Shown: positions 24,400 to 35,938 of the stretch, piece by piece
Layout: every line of letters begins with the position of its first letter
How positions within the stretch are numbered: position 1 is the stretch's first letter
Source: Pegea sp. RAD2-039
Lineage: Eukaryota > Chordata > Thaliacea > Salpida > Salpidae
DNA length: 64,000 nucleotides
Reading direction: 5' to 3'
Assembly: GCA_034620365.1 (NCBI GenBank)
Contig: JAQGEQ010000071.1
Coordinates: 3,720,001 to 3,784,000 of the forward strand
Notes under the pieces: model-generated
What the model was told of the DNA's origin: nothing
What the model saw: only the letters and a program-made list of their open reading frames with translations
Database searches by the model: none
Translations under genes and position numbers: made by a program

Positions 24400-24790
24400 A
24401 GTATCGTCAAAGAAACGCTGGATTCGCTGTCATGCTGATAGCGGACTCACGCGTACATCCGGTTAACTTCCAGCAGTCTACCCCCCTCTTTACATTATCA
24501 TCATCTTGATTATTGGCTAGAATAAGAACAGAAACTTTCAACATCTTTTCTTTTGTAGTCTGAAGCTTTCTTCTTGCTTCGTTAAATCTTTCTCTATCAT
24601 AACCATCAACAACGAAGATCAATTATATTAGTTATATAATAGAAAGCCTTCCACATAGACTTCTCACTGCCAATACATAAAGTTTCTACATCAAAACCTA
24701 TAGTCAGATGATTGGAAAAATTTGTTTCAATTTTATCTTGAACATCTAGAAACGCCCTGCTAGAGCTATCTTGTTAGGACTAGATGACCT
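24400..24790 (-). pseudogene. ARF-family small GTPase fragment, broken
   Basis: Minus strand. At about 24710-24680 the frame reads LTIGFDVETL, the switch I region of ARF GTPases (usually TIGFNVETV). After a gap and a frame shift it continues at 24622 with IFVVDGYDRERFNEARRKLQ and then ILANNQD, where intact ARFs have NKQD, the guanine-binding motif. The P-loop is not readable and the switch II WDVGG block is lost, so no functional GTPase can be made. It lies in the same orientation as gag, between gag and the 3' LTR. It could be a gene fragment captured by the retroelement, or a processed ARF pseudogene that landed there. Confidence 0.65.
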
Positions 24791-25439
24791 GCTGCATTTC
24801 GAATCGTAGTAATCCATTTCATATCTCCATCGTGATTCTCATTTCATCTCAAACTTTCTCATATACCGCCTCTCTCTCCTCTCATAGAGAACTAATGGAC
24901 CTTATCCAAAAATTTACAAACCCATCTTCATAAGCCAAAAAAAGTCCCTGCGCTCTCTGCAACGACTTGGAGCTTGTAAGGAGCTGAAGATCTATTAAAA
25001 GTTTCAAACGCTCCGGATCCGACTTTATTTGATCTCTTTCTAAACAATAACCTCAGAAACAAAGCTCTTCTACTATATATACCGCAATCAGTTTAAGGTC
25101 ATTTTTGTATCTCCAACAAACTTAAGAATTGTAGGTGGTACAGGGCTGTTCTTTCAAAGATTTGCATTCTGAATAAACGAAAAACGTCAAATGCAACAAT
25201 AAAAAGGATAGGCAGGAAGTTCCAACGCTACAAAGTTTGTTGTCCCATTTCTACTATCCTCTCTTCCGCCGTGGATGCAACAACTTCTACGGAATTCACT
25301 TTTACTCTTTGAAAATCGATCATATTTCTCCCGCCGCCGTTTGTGATTGCTTCCGTCTTGCTCTTCCTGGAAGCAAGAAATCTTAAAAGTCCCTGTACTT
25401 CATGCTCTTGGCTAGTCATTGCAGCTCTTTCAGTTCTTT

Positions 25440-26200
25440 ACCTTCCTGGCTGTTTCTTGGGAGAGTTTCCTTTTCTTCTTCTTTCCCCTTCTTTCGGCAT
25501 TTGAAACACGTACTTGAACCAGCTAGGCATCTTTTAAAACCATGAGGTTTGATACCTCCACATTTCAAACAAACTCTTTTCATGGCCGCTACTTTCGGTT
25601 TAGCTTGGTTCTCTTCTTTGAGTTCAATTGAATTTACTGCTTCTTCTGCAGCTTCAACCGAGCTACCAACCCAAAGTATTGATTGTTCTGTCGGGCATCT
25701 TCAAGTGTTATCAGTTGGTTAAAGGCTTCCTCCAATGTTGAAGTTTCGCGCTCTAACAACCACTACCTTATCTGGGTTAAAATAATTCATCTATAAATGA
25801 ATCCCTGATCATATCATCACTGTGTTCTGCTGTCATGAGATTCCTTACTAGATATATCAAAGTACATCGAAAGTCTTCTATAGTCTGGCTTGGCTTCTGC
25901 TTCTCCGTTCGTAGCAGATGACGCGCGAAAATTTCTTGCGGTTTCTTTACATATAATCGTTCCAAAGCCACTTCAGCTTCTACATAAGTCTGACATCTCT
26001 CAAAGTACTGGTACACCTTTTCGGTGGTGCTGTTAACCAGCGCTGCTAATTTCATCTCATCAGTCCAATTCAACCCACACTGGTTTGGGTAATTGGCAAA
26101 AGTTTTATTCCAGTAACGCCATTTGCTGGATGTCGACGGACTTTTTGGGTCAATAGACAGTTTGCTTGGTTTTAACAGTTCATTCTTTTTTTTATTAAAA
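25440..26200 (-). pseudogene. Retrotransposon gag, frameshifted
   Basis: Minus-strand frame from about 26200 contains WRYWNKTFANY, YVKKPQEIFARHLL, a TIEDF motif and MIRDSFIDEL, which is the capsid pattern of Ty3-like invertebrate and fish gag proteins. After a break at about 25770 it resumes with TLEEAF and LEDARQNNQ. A zinc-knuckle-like stretch follows near 25590-25470: CLKCGGIKPHGFKRC, then CFKCRKKGK, in place of the usual second knuckle. Gag would form the particle shell and bind element RNA. At least two frame breaks and stops show it is dead. Confidence 0.75.
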
Positions 26201-26388
26201 AAACTAACATATACTTATTCAAATCTATACTAGCTATAGCAAGAAGAAGCTATCTTAACTGTTTCTAAGATTTAACTGCACTAAGCTCCAATAACGCTAA
26301 AACAACTGGCAACAATTTGCCTAAGAAATGAATTATACAAATTGAATAAATTCTCATGATAATAACTCCTTAAGATTATTCTTTAAGT

Positions 26389-26550
26389 TTTATTCAGTTT
26401 GTTAAAGACAAATTTAGTTGAAGTAACAAAGGTAAGTGACAACGGTCCTCGCTACAAACAGCACCAAGTCTGCAGCAGGATGACCCAGATATATAAGGAA
26501 ATGAAGAATGACTCATTTACGTAAGCAGCAAAGTATTCTACTGTTACCCA
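26389..26550 (-). repeat. 5' LTR fragment of the retroelement
   Basis: Starts with TG at 26550 on the minus strand, carries the conserved CATTCTTCATTTCCTTATAT stretch, and reaches an AATAAA at 26394-26389. The matching copy is at 24022-23829. Sequence identity is clear only over roughly the first 100 bp, showing age. The 3' boundary of the LTR is uncertain. Confidence 0.55.
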
Positions 26551-27689
26551 ATTCAAATATATCACAACTGGTAAACATTTTCTGTTTTAGTTCTTTTATG
26601 TTATGATGTCTGCTAGATGGTGATAATGAGTTCATATATTTTATATGTACTAGTTATAAGTAAAACATCATCTTTCTGATTGCTTAATTATCAGCTTTTA
26701 ATCTTGTTTGCAAAATGTATAACGCATCTTTTATTTTTATCATGTACTAACTTCAATCAGTTAATGTCTTAGAGAAACGTGTTAAATGTTGTTAAAAAAT
26801 TGTCTGAAGCAACTACCTTATAACTTGCATAAGTTCTGCACAAAGTTTCTTGATTAAATAAGTTTTGTTGTAAAGTAAATTTTAGAACATTTATTACTAG
26901 GAAAAGTTTAAAATTATTTAAGTTTCATCTAAATGTTTATTTTAATTCTAAAATTAAAAGCTTTCCAAAAAAATATTAATATGATATATAAAAGAAAAAA
27001 AACATACTTTTATGCAAATAACAGCAAAGTTCTACTCTCATAATCAATCCTATGTCAAAGTCTGACTCTAAAGATTTACTTTTTGTACCTCCCATTTTAA
27101 ATTAAGCTCCTCAAAATATTCATTTAATACTTTGGACTTTAATTACATAAAAAAAATACTTTTATTGTTTTCAAAAATAATTATTAAAATTGATAATTTT
27201 ATTTTCTTAATAGTTATAGGAAAAACTTTAATTTTGGTTAATTAAAAACTAATTAATTCACTTAAATAGCAAACTATAAAATGTATTTGTGATATGTAAG
27301 AGAGCTTTTATCACACATAATGTACTTCAACAATATGTTTTTCATTTCAACCAGTACTTATATTGTTGAATTTCACGAGCTGATGATAGAAAATTTAACT
27401 GTTGTTTTTGAAGGTTCTGATAAGAAATATAAATTTTCAAATCTTCTCTAACAAAGTAGTCCCTTATTTAGGAGAAATATTAGTTCGTAAAATATGTTTT
27501 CAGTTTAAACGGTTTCAAAGGTGCTTTTTTGAACTGGGTAGTTTTGGTAAATCCTAAACAAATATATTATAAAGTTTTCTGGGTATTTTTTCTTTAGATC
27601 TAAAATATGTTCATTAAAAAAACTTAAAACATTTTCTTAAACAAAAATCAAAATCAATTTTAGTTGAAGTTGGTTTGTAGTTTAGGGAT

Positions 27690-27975
27690 ATGATTGAGGT
27701 GGTTTTGTTGGTTTAAATATAAAGAAATATTTTAGTAAGTTAAAGAATGAGTAGCTGTTCTAAACCTACTTAAACCTGATAAATTCTAAAATGAAGAAAG
27801 TTTCTATGATGATGGCTAAAAGAATGAACAGAAAATATTCATAATGTGGTTGTTGGGTAATTTAGTTCTTACATTTCTTATCTTAGTTATTTAGTTTGTA
27901 TTCAAAAAATTTAAAGTAAAAGTGATAATATCATCTATTTAAATATACCCATTACTATGCCCAGTAAATAAACGA
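27690..27975 (+). repeat. Interspersed repeat, copy 1
   Basis: Matches 29470-29815 over its length, sharing stretches such as AATATTTTAGTAAGTTAAAG, ATAATGTGGTTGTTGG and AATATCATCTATTTAAATAT in the same order. The copies are clearly diverged, with several indels. No open frame or terminal structure is evident. An unidentified AT-rich transposon family is likely. Confidence 0.75.
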
Positions 27976-29469
27976 AAAGAAAAAGTTTGTTTGTAATCTC
28001 TGCTATAATTCAACTGATGAAAATGGCTGTCTTAAACATCACCAGTTAGTCCAGGGTGGACAAAAAGTATTTGTTTCTTGCCTCTGTGGAAAATCTATTG
28101 GACAGAAAAGTATCTTCGATTGACATTTTAAGTAGATCCACCAAAAAATCTCATGAATGGATATCTGCAAAAAATCATTTAGCTAAAAAAGCAATTTACA
28201 AAGTTACATTTGGAGTTTGGACAAGAAGAAGAAAGCTTTCGCTTGTGTCGAATACTGAAAATCATTTAATTTCATTCGATTATATTGCTCATCAATTCCA
28301 AATTCATTTCACTTTTCATTATGAAGCTTGATTAATTTATATTATTATAAAAATTGATAAAAAATCTATTTTCTAGTTGATGAATATTTAAAAAAGAAAA
28401 TAAAGCAAAACGGTGAAAATAAATTAACTGGAATCCGAAATTTATTAAAATTTGATAAAAGCCCTCTCAAAACATTTAATTTTGAATTCAATTTGAAGAT
28501 GTGATCTTGAAATGACTTTATATAGTGATGAGAAAGCCTTAATGTAAAGCGTTTCTACCTTCATCAGTGAAGCTAGTGCCCTACTATATTGGATTTAGAT
28601 GTCTTTGCAATGTGATGAAGTCTATGGAACCTATTTTTTACCTTATTGTTTACAATTTTATAATTAAAATATAAATCGAAAACTGAGCTCCGTTTTTGTC
28701 GTTTGTTTTAAATAATTTGAGACAAAAATAGTCAAAAATACAGCATAAGAGTAAAATTTGAGAGAAGAATAAAAGATTAGTTGTTTTGATTAAAAATCTA
28801 TTTTACAAACAGCAACTACAAAAAAATTAAAAATTGGTTGAAAAGATAAAAGGTGTTTCTGCTGATAAGTTATGTAGATGAAATAAAACTTTACAAATAA
28901 AAAAACATTTGAATAAAAGTTGTATAATTAACACAATTAACTCAGTCAAAAGATAATAAAATCAGACAACACACAACAATTTTTCCACATTATCGCAGCA
29001 TTTGTCAAAAAAGAGTTCAGCGGTCTTCTCTTGATAAAATTTCAAATTTTAGAAATCGTAGCAAAAAATAATTAAATTTTCTATAGTTGGACAAACAAAT
29101 CTTTCTTTCGTTTAATTGCTAGTTTTTAAGCTGAAAATTTGTTACTTTTTAGCAAAAAATGCTTTATTAAACGATAACTTTAAATTGTGTCTTGGTAAAA
29201 ATTGTTATAATTTAAATATTTTTAAGACGATTTTGTTGTTAATATTTAATTTAGTTTAATATTTATTTGTTAATTTTTAGATAGTAATAAATATGGCAAA
29301 AAAAAATTTAAGAAATTTTTACTTACTACGATTTTTTGGTCGGAACCACCGTGGTTACATCATTAAGGTACTTGAAGTTACAATTATAGAGTATTATAAA
29401 GTCATTTAAATCTAGGAAATCTTTTTAATCGTAAAGAATAGTTATGCGGCCCAATAATTTATAAATATA

Positions 29470-29815
29470 ATTGAGATGATTTTGTTAATTTAAATATAAA
29501 TAAATATTTTAGTAAGTTAAAGAACGCGTTGTCATTTAAAAGCTACTTGAACCTGACAAATTCGAAAATCAAGAAAGTTTTAATGAAGAAAGATTAGAAA
29601 AATGAACAGAGAATCTACATAATGTGGTTGTTGGATAATTTATTTTTGTCATTTTGATATTTCTTACGTTAGTCATTTAATTTGTATTTGTACAAAAATA
29701 AAGGTAAATATTTTTAGTGTAACCGGTTTCTTTATAAACTTTAGAATTTAACTTTAATAATATCATCTATTTAAATATTATCATTACTATATTTAGTAAT
29801 TAAAAAAAATTAGAA
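29470..29815 (+). repeat. Interspersed repeat, copy 2
   Basis: Second copy of the repeat at 27690-27975, in direct orientation about 1.78 kb away. It carries about 60 bp of extra sequence in its second half, around the GTAACCGG stretch at 29720, which is either an insertion here or a loss in copy 1. Confidence 0.75.
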
Positions 29816-31643
29816 AACTAGTTTAATTTAGGAAAACTTATTAACTACTCCAAATTTACCTTTTTAATCATTTTATTTGATCATTCAGATGCCAAATAAG
29901 GTATTTTAAAAATCAAAGAAATTGGCTTAATAAAAGGAACAGTTGTTTGTTTGGAAATATATTTCTAATGTAAAAATTTAATTATTTTTTTAATTAGACG
30001 TTTTGTTATAACTAACAAATAATTATTATTATTATTATGGTTGTTAAATGATTTAACAGAAGTGTATAGCTTAAGAATAAATTGTTCAAATTAAAAAATT
30101 AGTTTTAGTTTCAGTCTAAATTATTTATTATTTTAATCATTTTTAGTTTTAAAAAAGAAACCAAACCAACATAAAAATACGTTTTGCGTAGAAATAAAAA
30201 TAATTTCTGATTCTTGTTTGATTTTTAAATTAGATTTTTAATCTTATTTTAACAGATATTTTAATGAAGCTATCTTAAGCGGGAAGTGGTAAGAGTAGAT
30301 TAACAAGATAAGGATCAAGATGATTTGTTTCTGTAATTTTTCTTTACTAGCTTGAAACAAACAAAATTAGAATCAACTTTCTACTTCAAAGTGAAATGTT
30401 TTCTTTTTACTGTCACTAGTTTTTGTTGATGTCTTGTGATTTGTTTTTAGAAGTTTTAATAAAATCTTTTTTCCTTTAATTTTTTGCGATGTCAATTTTA
30501 ATGTTTCAAAAACTTATCTGATAAAATAATTGTATTTGAATAAGATCTAAACAATGTTCAAAAAGCATATAGCTTCAAATAGTTACTTGTTAAGCTGTTT
30601 ATTTAAGAAGTTTGCTTCTAAGCTACATCTTAACTTTTCACTTTTAATCCTTGGCTTCTTATTTGGCAAGTTTCCAAGTTTGTCTCTCTGCATTTTTTGT
30701 CTACAAAAAGATTTCTTTCATTTTATGTCACACAAGGTCATTTTTTAACCAATCTGCAAGCTGATTGGTCAGCAAATAAAAGATTTGATTGAAAGTAATC
30801 TTTACTCTATCATTTCTTCAAATTGTTTGTTCTATTGTAGTCTAGTTTTCAATTTGTAAGTTAATATCCAAATTTTACATTTATTTTTCACATTTGAAAA
30901 CTTTTATTTTTTGTTAGTAATAGATAACTTGAGACTCACTTAGTATTGATTCAATAATTCTGCTAGCAACACCAAGTATTCATCTTGTTCCATTTCTACC
31001 TTGGTGTTGCTTGAAAACATTTTCAAATGTTCATTTAATCTTTGTAGCAGGTCATTTGTGTGATTTATTGGACTGTTTAATTTATTTTCTAACAAAGTTC
31101 CCTTAATTCAGATTTTGTGAATCGTTATTTAGTATCAAGTAAACCACAAAAGAAATTTAATTGGTTGAGCCAACACTACAACTGCATTGGTATGGTTAAT
31201 ATATGAACACTTTTTTCATGTTTGGTCTTTTTGAAAATCAAGAGTCAACCATGATCAATACTTTTTATATTGAATTGATACAAGGTAAGAATAAAGCTTT
31301 TTGGCTGTTTGTAAAAGTAATGTGACTAGTTTGAATATCATTTTGAAAAACTGAAGTTTTTAGTAAAAAACAGTTTAATTTAAAAATAATTTTAATGGAA
31401 AAAATATCAATCAATATAATTATTGATATATTATAATAATTAAGATATAAAATAATCAGTTTTTTCTCAAAATTTTTGCTAGAAAAAACTTTTTCCAAAT
31501 TGTCCTCCTATTTTTTAAAGAGCAGAAGCAACTGAATCTGCTCTTGGAGAGATTTTTATCTGTAATTCTGTTTAAAAACTAGAAATGTAAGATCTTTAAA
31601 ATCGTTTATTCTTATTTCAAGTTATTATTTACAACTTTATTCT

Positions 31644-31895
31644 TTATAATCTAGAAACAACTGAAAGTAAAGACATCAGAAGACTAGAAAAAAGATTTAG
31701 AGTTAAGAGTATATCTTTCAATTCTAAAAGATCGTTTAATTCTGATCTTAACAAATCAAGTCTTGTTGAAACTGAACGCAAAATTGATTTAATTAAAAAA
31801 TATTTTCTTCCAACTCTTTTTCGTGATAAGATCTGTTCTTGCTCCTTTGTAAACTCTTCATCAATATCATCCTCATCTTCTTTTATGGCAATCAT
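31644..31895 (-). other. Possible exon or small gene, acidic then helical, unrecognised
   Basis: An 83-codon minus-strand frame with an ATG at 31895. It has an acidic start (KEDEDDIDEEF), a basic segment (RKRVGRKYF) and a leucine-rich helical end. The frame stays open upstream for at least 20 codons (to about 31960), so it may be an internal or last exon. It would lie head to head with the gene at 32224. I do not recognise the family, and chance cannot be excluded. Confidence 0.3.
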
Positions 31896-32223
31896 TTGGT
31901 TAAGAACAAAATTAGTTGGAAAATTATCAAATATTTCAATGCTTTTGTATATGAAGTTGAAAATCTAATTAATTAAATTGAAGTTGACAAAAGATATTTT
32001 TATTTTGCTTTTTGTTTCAAGCATCAATAATAAATGATCTATTTAATAATAAAATATTGGAAATCTGATTTTTATTTTCTTTATCTTTAATTTTTCTTCT
32101 TATTATTTTCAGGATGTATTCAAGTTAATAGTTTTGTTAGTTCAAACCTTATTATTGTGTTTTTTGTTGGTTTTTGGTTATCTGTTAATTTGGAGTTAGT
32201 TCAGTAATTTTTAACAGTATCTC

Positions 32224-33469
32224 ATGTCTTTCGATTTTTTGTCCAGTAAGTTTTGTAATTATTTTCCGAATATGTTCTTAAACTACTTAATTTTCGATTA
32301 TTTTTTATTTTTATGTAAAATCTTTACAATTTAAATATTCAAATCATAATAATTTAACAAAAATTAAACTAATTTTTATGTAGTTGGTATTTATAAGTTT
32401 TGTTTAATAACTTTTAAACTTTACCAATAAATAATTACAAATTTATTTCTAATATTTACATTTTTATTTGACCTACAGACGATGACATTACCTTAACTGA
32501 TCATGCAGTTAGTCACAATGATACTGCTGATGAAAAAGTCAACAAATTTGTATTTTTGTCAGAATTTGTTGGAGATAACTTTAAAGATCTGACATATTGT
32601 TCACATATGTTTTGTGACAATAGAAGATGTACAAATGCAGTTCAAAAACCTGTAGATTATAAAAAAGTGTAAATTGATTTTCAAAATACTTTTGTAAATG
32701 TTGTTTTGATGACATCTAAAACTTGCTTCTTGCTTAGATATTGTCATCGTCATCAACATGATAATTCCAGACTACAACGGACTTTTGACAATACTTCCAG
32801 ATTGACAATAAGTATTAAAATATTTTCTAAATCTTTTGCAGATTCTTAGCTTATATTATTTGCAGACAACTGGAATGAAACTGCAAACCAATCTCAGAAG
32901 TCACCATGCCAACGCAAAAGATGCAGTGGCGATGGAAGTCAACTGGGACTAACACCTCTGTCTAATATTAAGTGATTATCATCAAACAATTTTCTCATCC
33001 ACAACTTTCATCGATGTTTTACAGAAAACAGCGTCTACAATTCAATTCTGATCTTCGATCTCTCCTAAAAAGTCCGATTATTCTGGTCAAAGGAGTCCTG
33101 ACCCCTCAGAACAAACCAAATCTTCTGTCCACCATTAGAAACAAGAACGTCGCGTCGCCGATGACTCGAAATTACGTTTTATCTCCGAACAGTGGAACCA
33201 TACTCACTTACCCCAAAGTTTCTGTGGCACAAAGACCTCTGAAGATCACGAAGACTCCACAGTTGTCGCCATACCAACGCGCACGACGTAGTGACGTCAC
33301 ACTGACTCCTCTTAAGGGCGTCGTCGACATGAAAGGTTTGCAGAATGAAGAAGTGAGAAGTGAAGCTAGTAACTACGATGCATCCTCCAATTGGATACGT
33401 AAGCAGTTTGTGACGTCATCACCGCGTCATGTGACTATTCATTTATTTGCAGAATATTTGAGAAATTAA
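32224..33469 (+). CDS. Unrecognised 260-residue protein rich in SP/TP sites, 6 exons
   Basis: Exons 32224-32245, 32479-32668, 32738-32811, 32866-32971, 33025-33398, 33453-33469 join in phase from ATG (MSFDFLS) to TAA. Residues about 45-80 are Cys/His-rich (YCSHMFCDNRRC, then YCHRHQH), spaced like a small zinc-binding unit. The rest is basic and probably disordered, with many proline-directed sites: KSPCQRKR, LTPL, KSPI, LTPQNK, ASPMT, LSPN, KTPQLSPYQR, LTPLKG. Such clusters are typical of CDK or MAPK substrates, so a regulated nuclear protein is a reasonable guess, but I cannot name it. Donor choices at 32668 (GTAAAT) and 32971 (GTGATT) were made to keep the frame. The last intron contains TGACGTCATCA. 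A poly(A) signal follows at 33572. Confidence 0.65.
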
Positions 33470-33571
33470 AAGTGATGAGATGTTTGCAAGTTTTCTTATC
33501 TCAACTTATTAAGTTTGTTTAAAAGTTTTGTTCTTGGAAAACACTTTTCACAGTTCTTTCAAATTATGATA

Positions 33572-33577
33572 AATAAA
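33572..33577 (+). terminator. Poly(A) signal AATAAA of the 32.2-33.5 kb gene
   Basis: AATAAA about 100 nt after the stop codon, followed by a GT-rich stretch at about 33600-33620. This spacing suits cleavage and polyadenylation. Confidence 0.6.
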
Positions 33578-33619
33578 ATTTGAGTTGAAAGTTATTGTAG
33601 ATCTGGTGGTGGTTGTTCA

Positions 33620-35938
33620 TTAAAAAGAAAAAAAAATTACTTTAATTATTTCAATATTTATTTAATAAATGAAATTAATTTTCAATTATCCTATTGCAAG
33701 ATTTCTTAGGACTAAAATCTTGTTTTGTTAAAATTCAGTTAAGAAAATGTCTTTTGCATCAATTTCTTCAATTCATTCTTAATATTCTTAATTATTTTTT
33801 GTGTCCAAAAATATTAAATTTCTAAACTCTACAAATAGTTCAAAGTTCATGCCAATGATGAAGTCTTTTGATATAAATTCAGATTTTTTCAAAATTTAAA
33901 ACTTCAATTTTTTTACAAAATCACAAAATACTTTTGAACTTATTTATGTCGACCTTTTAAACTTAACATTTAAATTCAGATTCTAATTTTGTTCTTAAAG
34001 ATTTTAGTCTCCCTAACATACATTGAATCATTCCTCTATAATTAGATGACTCAAAGTATGACACCTTTCTCATATTTTTCAACTATAAATTGTCTAACTC
34101 CATATATCCACGAATCCAAGTCAAGTGTTTAATCTTCTATTGTGTAAATCTCAAGACTTTGAAGATTATAATTTTTCTCAGTCAATCCTTCTTTCTCATC
34201 TACCTGTGACTATTTTGTTATTTTTTTTATAATCTGATTAAATCACCTGTAAATGTCCTCAATGGTAATATGATCTATCCTAACTTCTATCTAGCTAACT
34301 TTGAAAAGAATAGCATCCATCTATCTTCTATAAGCTTAGAGTACATGTGTAACGATCGGCTATCTCCAAACTTTTCCACTAAAAACTTTATCTAAATTCT
34401 GACCGATTCGATACTTAGCTTTCTTCCATTCAAATCTTCTTATCCCAATTGTATTAAAACTCCACTTTGCATTAAACACTTGCTGAATGAAAAGAATCTC
34501 TTATACAAAAGTCTAAGGTCGAAAACTCGTATAAAAAGACTAACAGCTTAAGTGTAAACGAGTGATTATCAATTGGCTACTGATCCGTTGTGTTCTAAAA
34601 ATCTGGTTTTAAATCTCATCTTGTCGACGAAAACACAGCCTACCTCGCTGTACTACGCCACCTATCAATCGAGGGAAGTATCGGAGGAGTAGTATCGAGG
34701 GAACCTTGTAGTTGCTCCGGGAGGTGCAAATGCTACGAGAGTCAACCTAATGAAAAAATCTATAATTCGTTGACCTTGATATCCGAGATCACTTAGTTGT
34801 GTCGCCGAAAAGTGGATTTAAAGATAAGTTTATTTCTAAAATTTAATTAGTTATAGTGACATTATCAGATGTTTAACCAATGGGGAAATTTAAATAGTCG
34901 ATGGTTGACTACTAAGCCTAAAGGCATATTTATATATGAAAGGCAGCCAAGTATTATAACAAATTAAACAAAAAATTATTTTGCATTTTATATTATCAAC
35001 TATATTGGCTTTAAGATGCTGCTGTCATAACCTTTTAGTTAGACGTAACTTTATTGAAAACTATTCTAAGCTAAATTTGCCATAAAATAATAGTTTTACG
35101 TGTACTACACAATTTGAAATGTTCAAAAGCTAATAATATATTTCTACAAACTTTCATTTTTTAACTTGAATTGAAGTAAGAATATATTTTCTAGTTTTTA
35201 AATATTATCGTTATAAATTCGATTAGAATTAAAATTTCAGCATAATAAGCTCACAAAACTATCAAAAAATTAATATCTCCCAATTTTAAACACTTAAAAA
35301 AAATTTTGTGACTGAAATTAAATAAAGAGTTAAATTAATTTAACTTAAAATTTGGTTGTTATAATCTATTTTATAAAACAATAAAAAATAAGGGTACTAC
35401 CCTGAAAAAAAACTGACTGTAAATGTTTGGCGGCGTTCAAATTTTAATTTTGATTTCTTTAAGGATGCTTTCGCATAAAATCGTTTCTATAATATACATT
35501 ATAAATCAATAAATTTGTGATATTACTAATAAATTTTAAATAAATTGTTTAAGACAAAGTTTGGTTATTTTCTGTTCTTTAAAATTTTAAATGAATTCAT
35601 GGATTAAACAAAATAAATGAATGTAATAGTAGTTTGTTTAAAATTTGTTAAAAGAAAAGATCAAAATGATTTTCAATAATACTAAATTGCAAATATTTAT
35701 TAAAATCACTTATTTTATTTTTATATATCTGTTTTTACAGACAATCACATAATTTATAAAAATGTTTTTTTTTATAACTGATAAACTTCTTTTATTAAAA
35801 GAAATTTTGCATCCTTAGTTTAATAATTTGAATTTATACAGTTAGCCTATTTTTGTTGATGAAAATAAAATATAGTTATAATTTTCATTAATGTTTTAAG
35901 ACATTTATGTTTATGTTGAATTATAGGTTTTAATAATA
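33620..35938. other. Intergenic DNA upstream of ANAPC1
   Basis: AT-rich and without a recognisable gene. A patch at about 34610-34760 is distinctly less AT-rich (GGAAGTATCGGAGGAG and similar) and resembles repeat-derived sequence, but I cannot identify it. A possible acceptor (TTATAG, about 35921-35926) just before the ANAPC1 start suggests a 5' UTR intron. Confidence 0.5.

Larger units (their letters stand above)
23795..26550 (-). mobile_element. Decayed LTR retrotransposon with gag and an ARF-like insert, no pol seen
   Basis: Two diverged direct repeats flank a minus-strand gag-like frame. In element orientation the 5' copy begins TGGGTAACAGTAGAATACTT at 26550, and the 3' copy begins TGTGGTATAATAGTAAAG at 24022. 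Both run on through a shared block (CATTCTTCATTT then a TATA-like CTTATA) to an AATAAA about 160-190 bp in. A purine tract, GGTTGAGGAGAA (24034-24023), sits immediately before the 3' copy, exactly where a polypurine tract belongs. Order inside: gag (about 26200-25440), an unreadable stretch, ARF-like fragment (about 24790-24400), tail, polypurine tract. I found no protease, reverse transcriptase or integrase. The far ends of the LTRs are not defined. Confidence 0.6.
26551..31640. other. AT-rich, repeat-bearing intergenic DNA, no confident gene
   Basis: Apart from the two repeat copies listed separately, I see only AT-rich DNA. An open frame at 28056-28331 (+, GTG start, 91 codons, containing SVENLLDRKVSSIDILSRST) has plausible amino-acid composition, but no known domain, no ATG start, and no clear splice partners. 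I do not call it a gene. Confidence 0.5.

Noticed and set aside
28056-28331. 91-codon frame as a gene
   Set aside because: GTG start, no domain, no convincing splice sites in frame, repeat-rich surroundings. Kept only as a remark.
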